From assembly GCA_946188175.1 (NCBI GenBank), contig CAMHUJ010000038.1:1-9404 (forward strand): a stretch of DNA of 9,404 nucleotides, given 5' to 3'. This DNA is from an uncultured Ruminococcus sp. (GTDB taxonomy: Bacteria > Bacillota > Clostridia > Oscillospirales > Ruminococcaceae). Below the pieces are notes generated by a model, which did not search any database, was not told where the DNA came from, and saw only the letters and a list, made by a program, of their open reading frames with translations. Numbering within the stretch: position 1 is the stretch's first letter; the number at the start of each line of letters is the position of its first letter. Below, in pieces: positions 1 through 5,850 of the stretch. The position numbers were made by a program, and so were the translations under genes.

Positions 1-1301
1 AAGGATGCGGGCTTCCGCAGGATCTTATCGTCAATGGCGATTTTTCCGAGGTCATGCATCGGCGCCGCCTTGGTGACATTGTGCAGGAAACGACGGGTGA
101 GCCCGTACTGCTCCATGATTTCCGGATGCGCAAGCAGCTTATGGGTGAAGGTGTGGACGATCACGCTTGTCCGGTTGATATGACCGCCGGTAGAGTTGTC
201 GCGGCTTTCGACGACGCTTGCGAGCCCTGTGATAATGGAATTCTGCACCTTGCGGATGTGTTCGGTTTTCTGTTCGACCTCAATTTGCAGGCGGCTGTTG
301 TAGCTGTTCAGCAGCCGGACATATTTCTGCTGTTCGGTATCGTCCTCGAGTAGCAGTCCGTAGCCGACGAGCGCGTCCTTCTTGCGGATTTCGGTCAGCT
401 TGCGCTCGAAGGCTTCCTCGCCGAGCTCAAAATGCGTGGTATTCGCAGTAAAGAGCGTCAGGATCTCGGAAGGGATGCGGTCATTCTGCCGGAGCGTCCG
501 CAGCGAGGGAAAGAGAGTCTTTGCGTGCTCATTTGCATCGAGATAGCCGTATTGATTATCGGTGATGATATAGGGGTTATCCATTTGCCGGAAGACCCAT
601 TCATGACCGGAATCCGTGACGCCGAAGAAATCGTCCTTCAGCATACTGAGGACAACGGAGAGCAGCGAAAGGGAGCAGAAAACCGGCAGCAGCTCGAGAT
701 CGGGCTTGATCAGGTTTTCGAGGACAAGCGATGCCGCCAGAACAAACTGTGCGCCGATGAGACGAAAGAGATTGATGCGTTCGGCGGGCAGCTTGTTGCG
801 CTTCATGCGGAATGCGGAATAGATGCCGCCTGCGAGGAGCAGCGCCAGCAGCGCGGTATTGCGCGCGAAGAACAGAGGAGACTGCGCGGAGATATGGGAA
901 GTGAACACATGGAAATAATTATGCCGGACAAAGTAATAGTGTCCGATGAACAGCTCGCAGATCCGTGCTTTCCAGTGAATGACCGCGACGCTGCATTCAA
1001 AGACAGCCCAGCAGTAGATCGGCAGCTTCGGTGCACGGATGCGCAGATAGGCGATGATGAATGTGACAAAGAAGAAGAAAAAGAGTGCATTTCCGAGATA
1101 TTCAAACCGGACAGCCATCAGGGCGCCGGCTTCGGTATCGGAGGTTTCCATGAGCAGCGCGCCGATATTCATGACAAGGCAGCCGAGGCTGGTGAGGAGC
1201 AGCCGGATGCTGCTTTCGCTCTGCTGTTTATTGCGCAGCAGCGCGACGAAGCCCGCGAGCGGAATCAGAATGGCAAGGATTTCGACGACGACGATCAGCA
1301 T
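1..1301 (-). CDS. Seven-helix membrane HD-GYP phosphodiesterase (C-terminal end cut off by window edge)
   Basis: The frame is open for 433 codons from the ATG at 1301 to the left edge, so the C terminus is missing. The start is fixed by AGGAAAGGAGG eight bases upstream. Residues 1-220 contain seven hydrophobic segments (about 1-22, 34-51, 70-87, 95-118, 146-165, 177-194, 204-220), like the 7TM sensor region found on many clostridial histidine kinases. A PAS-like stretch follows (about 235-330, with MDNPYIITDN at 240), then a charged coiled coil (about 321-356). The last part is an HD-GYP domain: ESRDNSTGGH at 365-374 and HDLGKIAIDD with H416-D417. The GYP motif would lie outside the window. 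HD-GYP enzymes hydrolyse cyclic di-GMP (some act on related dinucleotides), so a membrane sensor lowering c-di-GMP is the likely role. The ligand is unknown. It is divergent from nadA, with no visible functional link. Confidence 0.88.
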   Translation of the reverse strand, partial: MLIVVVEILAILIPLAGFVALLRNKQQSESSIRLLLTSLGCLVMNIGALLMETSDTEAGALMAVRFEYLGNALFFFFFVTFIIAYLRIRAPKLPIYCWAVFECSVAVIHWKARICELFIGHYYFVRHNYFHVFTSHISAQSPLFFARNTALLALLLAGGIYSAFRMKRNKLPAERINLFRLIGAQFVLAASLVLENLIKPDLELLPVFCSLSLLSVVLSMLKDDFFGVTDSGHEWVFRQMDNPYIITDNQYGYLDANEHAKTLFPSLRTLRQNDRIPSEILTLFTANTTHFELGEEAFERKLTEIRKKDALVGYGLLLEDDTEQQKYVRLLNSYNSRLQIEVEQKTEHIRKVQNSIITGLASVVESRDNSTGGHINRTSVIVHTFTHKLLAHPEIMEQYGLTRRFLHNVTKAAPMHDLGKIAIDDKILRKPAS

Positions 1302-1325
1302 GACCGGTTCCTCCTTTCCTGCGTG

Positions 1326-1340
1326 GCGGGCGGTGCCCGC
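1326..1340 (-). promoter_or_regulatory. GC-only hairpin just upstream of the HD-GYP gene's ribosome site
   Basis: In the transcript the sequence reads GCGGGC-ACC-GCCCGC, a perfect six-pair stem with a three-base loop. It ends ten bases before the AGGAAAGGAGG ribosome site (1305-1315) of the HD-GYP gene. It sits at the end of a leader of about 167 bases and could affect ribosome access. No known riboswitch class was recognised. The function is inferred from position only. Confidence 0.4.
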
Positions 1341-1454
1341 ATCCAATGATCTGAAGCTCCCCCTCGCATTCGCGCACCGCATCCGGCGAAAGATACATCC
1401 GGACAAACGATAAAGAGAGAATGATATCATGCCTTGGGGCAACAGAACGCTTCA

Positions 1455-1465
1455 TCCCTCAGGGA
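1455..1465. promoter_or_regulatory. Palindrome at the predicted transcription start of the HD-GYP gene
   Basis: TCCCT-C-AGGGA is an 11-bp perfect palindrome centred on 1460. It lies about ten bases downstream of the -10 element at 1475-1480, so it covers or touches the expected start point. A one-base loop cannot form in RNA, so a DNA operator is more plausible than an RNA hairpin. No regulator is identified. Confidence 0.3.
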
Positions 1466-1474
1466 ACTGTTTTT

Positions 1475-1503
1475 ATTATACCCGAAATCCGGCGGAAAAT
1501 CAA
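1475..1503 (-). promoter_or_regulatory. Sigma-A type promoter of the HD-GYP gene
   Basis: Read on the minus strand, TTGATT (1503-1498) and a consensus TATAAT (1480-1475) are separated by exactly 17 bases. Transcription would start near 1468, giving a leader of about 167 bases before the ATG at 1301. Its -35 element is only 16 bp from the -35 element of the divergent nadA promoter. Confidence 0.8.
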
Positions 1504-1519
1504 GTGCCAAACACGCCGC

Positions 1520-1548
1520 TTGACTTTCGCTCCGGCGCATGGTATAAT
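1520..1548 (+). promoter_or_regulatory. Sigma-A type promoter of nadA
   Basis: TTGACT (1520-1525), a 17-base spacer and TATAAT (1543-1548) form a near-consensus vegetative promoter. Transcription would start near 1555, leaving a short leader of about 29 bases that carries the ribosome site AGGAGG (1571-1576). I saw no clear palindromic operator for a NAD-pathway repressor. Confidence 0.85.
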
Positions 1549-1583
1549 AAAATCCAAGGCGCTCATGCGAAGGAGGAAAAGCC

Positions 1584-2501
1584 ATGACAACCTATGAAAT
1601 GCAGCAGGAAATCATCCGGCTGAAAAAAGAAAAGAATATCTGCATTCTGGTGCATGCCTATCAGTCTCACGACATCTGGGAGGTCGCCGATTATATCGGA
1701 GATTCCTTCGGTCTGACGCAGCAGGCGGCAAAATCCGATGCGGAAACTGTTATCATGTGCGGCGTGCGGTTTATGGCGGAGACCGTCAAGATGCTCTCGC
1801 CGCAGAAGCGCGTCCTGCTCTCGAATGCGCAGGCAGGCTGCCCCATGGCAGAGCAAATGGACAGGGAAATGATTTTACAGCTCAAAGAGAAAATGCCTGA
1901 TTACAAGGTCGTTGCGTATATCAACACGACCTCGGAGCTGAAAACGGTCTGCGATGTCTGCGTGACATCCTCGTCCGCGGTCAAGATCATCAAGGCGATG
2001 CCCGAGAAAAAGATTCTGTTCATTCCGGACTGCAACCTCGGCGACTGGGTGAAGAAGCAGGTGCCGGACAAGGAGATTGAGCTTGTGTACGGCGGATGTC
2101 CGACGCATGTACGGATTACGGCGGAGGAGGTCTGGGCGGCAAAGGCGGCGCATCCGGATGCGCTGCTGCTGGTGCATCCCGAATGCCGTCCGGCGGTCAC
2201 GGCGCTTGCCGATTACGCAGGCAGCACGACGGGTATCATGTCCTATGCCGAGCAGAGCGACGCAAAGGAATTCATCATCGGAACCGAAAACAGCATCGTG
2301 CAGCATTTGCAGATGAAATGTCCGGATAAGCGGTTCTATCCGCTCTCGAAGGACTGTGTCTGCCACAATATGAAGCTGACGACGCTCGGCGATGTCTATG
2401 ACTGCGTCTGCGGCAGAGGCGGCGACGAGATCGAAATGGACGCAAAGCTGATCTCGGAGGCGCGCCGTTGTATTGACGCGATGCTTGCCTACGGCGGCTG
2501 A
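1584..2501 (+). CDS. nadA: Quinolinate synthase NadA
   Basis: This cytoplasmic enzyme condenses iminoaspartate with dihydroxyacetone phosphate to make quinolinate, the precursor of NAD. It uses an oxygen-sensitive [4Fe-4S] cluster held by three cysteines. At 305 residues it matches the short, single-chain NadA form of about 300 residues. Expected cluster ligands are C86 (in AGCPMA), C172 (in GGCPTH) and C258 (in KDCVCHNMK); their spacing matches characterised NadA proteins. Other family residues are visible: H24 and Y26 near the N terminus, Y112/N114, S129, H175, and H198/E200 in the HPEC segment. The start ATG has AGGAGG seven bases upstream. It is a one-gene transcription unit with its own promoter and terminator. 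The usual partners nadB and nadC are not beside it and would have to be elsewhere in the genome. Identification is very secure. Confidence 0.96.
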   Translation: MTTYEMQQEIIRLKKEKNICILVHAYQSHDIWEVADYIGDSFGLTQQAAKSDAETVIMCGVRFMAETVKMLSPQKRVLLSNAQAGCPMAEQMDREMILQLKEKMPDYKVVAYINTTSELKTVCDVCVTSSSAVKIIKAMPEKKILFIPDCNLGDWVKKQVPDKEIELVYGGCPTHVRITAEEVWAAKAAHPDALLLVHPECRPAVTALADYAGSTTGIMSYAEQSDAKEFIIGTENSIVQHLQMKCPDKRFYPLSKDCVCHNMKLTTLGDVYDCVCGRGGDEIEMDAKLISEARRCIDAMLAYGG

Positions 2502-2520
2502 GTGCAAACAGTATACAGGA

Positions 2521-2555
2521 AATCCTGCCGGTGCAGATGTGCCGGCAGGATTTTT
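2521..2555 (+). terminator. Intrinsic terminator of nadA
   Basis: AATCCTGCCGG (2521-2531) and CCGGCAGGATT (2542-2552) form an 11-pair stem with a ten-base loop. The T run at 2551-2555 overlaps the end of the stem. It begins 20 bases after the nadA stop codon and ends the nadA transcript before the xylanase region. Confidence 0.92.
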
Positions 2556-2742
2556 ATGTGTTTACTTGTATTTTTCACAAATCGCAAGATTTGAGAAGTG
2601 GAGATATTCGGACAGTACAAGCGGACGATTGGTACGGACAACTTGTGAAAAACGCAACAATCGGAGATGATAATGCATGAACCTTTTATGAGATGCGCCG
2701 AATCTCATCTGCATTTTATCTATATTATCTGAAAAAAATACA
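2556..2742. other. Repeat-rich non-coding region upstream of the xylanase promoter
   Basis: No convincing gene lies between the nadA terminator and the xylanase promoter, but the stretch is dense in symmetry. TTTTTCACAA (2571-2580) is repeated inverted at 2643-2652. CAAATC-GCAA-GATTTG forms a small tetraloop hairpin at 2578-2593. CGGAC occurs three times at exactly 13-base steps (2609, 2622, 2635). CGATTG (2626-2631) is inverted as CAATCG (2658-2663). One plus frame over 2594-2680 reads like protein before a stop and may be the worn end of a lost gene. It could be a regulatory region, a structured RNA or a gene remnant; I cannot choose. Confidence 0.45.
2672..2715. promoter_or_regulatory. Nested inverted repeat, possible operator of the xylanase gene
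   Basis: ATGAGAT-gcgccga-ATCTCAT (2688-2708) is a perfect seven-base inverted repeat. It is enclosed by a second pair, AATGCA (2672-2677) and TGCATT (2710-2715). It ends 27 bases upstream of the -35 element of the xylanase promoter, where activators often bind. No T run follows, so it is not a terminator. The operator role is an inference. Confidence 0.4.
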
Positions 2743-2771
2743 TTGAAGCAGCAGTCTGTATTTGTTATAAT
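2743..2771 (+). promoter_or_regulatory. Sigma-A type promoter of the xylanase-esterase gene
   Basis: TTGAAG (2743-2748), 17 bases, then TATAAT (2766-2771). Transcription should start near 2778, giving a leader of about 87 bases. It has the vegetative pattern and lacks the AAC/CGTC pattern seen before the nearby ECF sigma gene. Confidence 0.8.
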
Positions 2772-2827
2772 GAGAATGACACCGTATGCACATGTTCCGG
2801 TCTGACGGCATCCGGGGCGCAAAAAAC

Positions 2828-2857
2828 GGGCAGACTTGATCTGTCCAGTCAAAGGGG
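2828..2857 (+). promoter_or_regulatory. Leader hairpin and ribosome site of the xylanase-esterase gene
   Basis: GGGCAGA (2828-2834) and TCTGTCC (2840-2846) pair over seven bases, with one G-U pair and a five-base loop. The ribosome site AAAGGGG (2851-2857) follows at once and lies seven bases before the ATG at 2865. A second ATG comes directly after the first, so translation could begin at either. Confidence 0.5.
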
Positions 2858-2864
2858 ATTTGAT

Positions 2865-5708
2865 ATGATGAGACTGAAAAAGATGCTTGCAGCGGCAGTC
2901 AGCGGAATTATGCTGATGTCAGCTGCGGCAGCCGCCGTGCCGCAGGGCGCGTGGGCTGCCGGTGATTGTGCGATCGACCCTGGTACAACCTACCAGACGA
3001 TCCGCGGCTTCGGCGGTATCAACCTGCCGGAGTGGATTTCCGAGGGCGACATGACCGATGCGCAGGTGCAAAAGGCATTCGGCAACGGCGAGGACGAACT
3101 CGGCTTTACGATTCTGCGAATCTATGTCAGCGACGACAGCAATGCGTGGTCGCGTGCGATTCCGACTGCCAAGCGTGCACAGGCACTCGGCGCAACAGTT
3201 TTCGCATCACCGTGGAATCCGCCTGCCGCAATCCGCAATACCGTCAACGGCGGTCTGAACGGCGGCAAGTATCAGCTCAAGAAGGACAAATGGGCAGAAT
3301 ACGCACAGCACCTGAACAGCTATATCAAGTATGTTGAGGGTCAGGGCATCGACCTGTATTCCGTTTCCGTGCAGAACGAGCCGGACTACGCTGCTGAATG
3401 GACCTACTGGTCTGCCAATGATGTTGCGAGCTTCATCGCGCAGTACGGCAAGGCAGTCAAGGAGGGCACCAAGGCAAAGCTGATGTCCGCAGAGAGCTTC
3501 CAGTATCAGAAGCCGATTTACAATGCGATTCTCGGCAATCAGCAGGCAATGGCAAACTGCGACCTCTTCGGTACGCATTTCTACGGCACGCAGCGCAGCC
3601 AGATGGATTTCCCGCAGCTCGAAAACTGCGGCAAGGAAATCTGGATGACCGAGGTTTATGTCCCGAACTCCGACAGCAATTCCGCAGACCGCTTCCCGGA
3701 GGCAGTGAAGGTCGCGGAGAATATGCATAACGGTCTGGTCGTCGGCAACCTGAATGCATATGTCTGGTGGTATATCCGCCGCCAGTACGGTCCGCTGAAG
3801 GAAAACGGTCAGATTTCCAAGCGCGGCTACATGATGGCGCAGTATTCCAAGTGGGTGCGCCCGGGCGCAGTCCGAATCGGCGCAACCGAGCAGCCGAACA
3901 ATAATATCCTCTGCTCTGCATATCAGAATGAGGACGGCAGCATCGCAGTTGTTGCAATCAACAAGGGCAGCAATGCGGTGACGCAGAACTTCTCGCTTTC
4001 CGGCGTGGATATTTCCGATATCAGCGCATACCGCACCTCTGGAAATGAGAACATCAAGGAGATCAGCCAGTCTGCAAGCGGCAGCAGCTTCTCCTCGCAG
4101 CTCCCGGGCAATTCCGTGACGACCTTCGTCATCGGCGGAAGCGGCAGCGGCAAGGCGCCCGATGAGCCGGATGAAGACGGCAACCTCGCACATTACACCT
4201 TTGAGCAGAGCTCCGAGGGCTTCAGCGGCAGAGGCGGCGCAACCGTTTCCGCAACCAAGACCGACGCCTATCAGGGCAGCCAGTCCCTCTCCTGCACCGA
4301 CAGAACCGAAGCATGGAACGGCGCAGCACATTCTCTGAATGCAAAGATGTGCAAGCCGGGTCAGGAATACAGCTTCAGCGCGGCAGTCAAGTACACCGGC
4401 GGCAGTGCAACCGATACCTTCCATTTCACGCTGGAGTATAAGGATGCTTCCGGCGAGACTTCATATGACAAGATCGCAACCGGGACCGTCTCCAAGGGCG
4501 ACTGGGTACAGCTGGCAAATTCCAGCTACAAGATTCCCGAGGGCGCGACCAACATGCAGATTTACATTGAGACCGAATCCAGCACGAGCGACTTCCTCGT
4601 CGATGAAGTGATTATCGCCCCGAAGGGCAAAGAGATCGACGGACCGAAGGCAGTCGTCGTCAAGCTCGGCGACCTCGACGGCAACGGCGTGATCAATGCC
4701 GCAGACCTCTCGATTGCAAAGGCAGGCGCAAGCAAGAGCTTTGCAAGCGATAAGATCAAGCAGGCAGCCGATATCAACGGCGACGGCACAGTCGATAAGA
4801 CCGATCTTGCATGGTATGTCGAGTATCTCCTCGGCAAGACCGACAAGTTCCTTGAGCGCGTCACGCCGCCGGAGCCGGAAAAGACCGAAATGCGCACCAT
4901 TACCGAGTATACCAATGCGGTCAAAAATACTCTCGCGAGGTATGAAACGGATGATTCCAAGACCAAAAAAGGCGGCGTTACCTATCCGAAGATCGTAAAG
5001 GAACAGTATTTCTCCAAGAAGGCAAACAAGAATAAGCCCTATAATATCATGCTTCCGGCGAACTATGATTCCAGCAAAAAGTATCCTGTGCTGTATCTGC
5101 TGCACGGCTACTACGAGAATGAGGACCGGATGATTCTTGAGGGCAATTCGCCTCCGATTCCGACCCCGCAGATCATCACCAATGCAATCGCAGAGGGTGC
5201 TGCAAAGGAAATGATCGTTGTTGTCCCGTTCGTCTTTACAAGCGCGACTATGAACGGTCCGAGCGGCATGAATAACCAGAGCAATGAGGCTTATGATGCA
5301 TTTGTCGATGATATCGTTGACAGCCTGATGCCGCATATCGAAGGCAAATACAGCGTTGCAACCGGCAGAGAAAACACTGCTGTTACCGGCTTCTCTATGG
5401 GCGGCAGAGAGTCTCTGCTCATCGGCATGAAGCATGCAGATAAGTTCGGTTATATCGGCGCGATCTGCCCGGCACCGGGCGTCGGCGGCGACTGGTCCTT
5501 CGGCGGTGAGGAAAAAGCACCGTCTCTGATTCTGCTGACGGCAGGCGACAATGACCAGACAGTTGGAAGCACGCCGAGCGGCTACCACAATTCGATGACC
5601 CAGAAGAATACCCCGCATATCTGGCATTATGTGAAGGGCGGTTATCACGGCGACAACTGCATCCGCGCACATGTTTACAACTTCGTCCGTATGATCTTCA
5701 AAGCATAA
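2865..5708 (+). CDS. Secreted cellulosomal GH30_8 glucuronoxylanase / CE1 esterase with CBM22 and dockerin
   Basis: This 947-residue exported enzyme attacks plant xylan. A signal peptide (basic MMRLKK start, Ala-rich core) is probably cut after AWA near 31-32. The GH30 module (about 33-425) shows acid/base E172 in QNEPDY and nucleophile E263 in WMTEVY. WWYIRRQYG at 301-309 supplies R306 and Y308, the pair that reads methylglucuronic acid in subfamily 8, so it should be an endo-glucuronoxylanase. An acidic Gly/Pro linker leads to a CBM22-like xylan-binding module (about 440-586). A type I dockerin (about 600-660) has two calcium loops starting at D603 and D636. A Pro/Glu linker precedes a CE1 esterase (about 676-947) with S844 in GFSMGG, D897 and H928 as the likely triad; it removes feruloyl or acetyl groups. 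Cohesin partners are not in the window. It is monocistronic. Whether the esterase is feruloyl- or acetyl-specific cannot be told. Confidence 0.95.
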   Translation: MMRLKKMLAAAVSGIMLMSAAAAAVPQGAWAAGDCAIDPGTTYQTIRGFGGINLPEWISEGDMTDAQVQKAFGNGEDELGFTILRIYVSDDSNAWSRAIPTAKRAQALGATVFASPWNPPAAIRNTVNGGLNGGKYQLKKDKWAEYAQHLNSYIKYVEGQGIDLYSVSVQNEPDYAAEWTYWSANDVASFIAQYGKAVKEGTKAKLMSAESFQYQKPIYNAILGNQQAMANCDLFGTHFYGTQRSQMDFPQLENCGKEIWMTEVYVPNSDSNSADRFPEAVKVAENMHNGLVVGNLNAYVWWYIRRQYGPLKENGQISKRGYMMAQYSKWVRPGAVRIGATEQPNNNILCSAYQNEDGSIAVVAINKGSNAVTQNFSLSGVDISDISAYRTSGNENIKEISQSASGSSFSSQLPGNSVTTFVIGGSGSGKAPDEPDEDGNLAHYTFEQSSEGFSGRGGATVSATKTDAYQGSQSLSCTDRTEAWNGAAHSLNAKMCKPGQEYSFSAAVKYTGGSATDTFHFTLEYKDASGETSYDKIATGTVSKGDWVQLANSSYKIPEGATNMQIYIETESSTSDFLVDEVIIAPKGKEIDGPKAVVVKLGDLDGNGVINAADLSIAKAGASKSFASDKIKQAADINGDGTVDKTDLAWYVEYLLGKTDKFLERVTPPEPEKTEMRTITEYTNAVKNTLARYETDDSKTKKGGVTYPKIVKEQYFSKKANKNKPYNIMLPANYDSSKKYPVLYLLHGYYENEDRMILEGNSPPIPTPQIITNAIAEGAAKEMIVVVPFVFTSATMNGPSGMNNQSNEAYDAFVDDIVDSLMPHIEGKYSVATGRENTAVTGFSMGGRESLLIGMKHADKFGYIGAICPAPGVGGDWSFGGEEKAPSLILLTAGDNDQTVGSTPSGYHNSMTQKNTPHIWHYVKGGYHGDNCIRAHVYNFVRMIFKA

Positions 5709-5801
5709 GCCGTCGGCGGGCAGCGCCTGCGGGCATTTTGCTTCGCCTTTCTTTGAATGATTGTGTGTGACAGCCGGGCGTTGTTGAACAGATACAACAG
5801 G

Positions 5802-5834
5802 AAAGCCGCGAATCTGATTGGATTCGCGGCTTTT
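5802..5834 (+). terminator. Terminator between the convergent xylanase and anti-sigma genes
   Basis: AAAGCCGCGAATC (5802-5814) and GATTCGCGGCTTT (5821-5833) form a perfect 13-pair stem with a six-base loop. The plus strand has four T's after the stem base, and the minus strand has three T's then CC. It therefore suits the plus-strand xylanase best and may also stop the sigma/anti-sigma operon, which ends at 5851. Confidence 0.88.
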
Positions 5835-5850
5835 CATATGGTGTATCGGA

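Noticed and set aside
432..1349. Plus-strand open frame of 305 codons
   Set aside because: It lies opposite the HD-GYP gene, has a highly charged, low-complexity composition and no ribosome site. The minus frame carries clear family motifs.
1302..1468. c-di-GMP riboswitch in the HD-GYP leader
   Set aside because: I looked for the GEMM-I type conserved core and did not see it. The hairpins present are generic.
2556..2742. CRISPR-like array
   Set aside because: The repeated unit is only five bases with 13-base steps and three copies. There are no long repeats or spacers and no cas genes.
2743..2771. Direct control of the xylanase by the nearby ECF sigma factor
   Set aside because: The xylanase promoter has TTGAAG and TATAAT boxes; no AAC-17-CGTC pattern was found in its upstream region.
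3207..4424. Minus-strand open frame of 405 codons inside the xylanase gene
   Set aside because: It is a shadow of the GC-rich GH30/CBM22 coding sequence, Ala/Cys/Leu-rich with no domain. The plus strand is certain.
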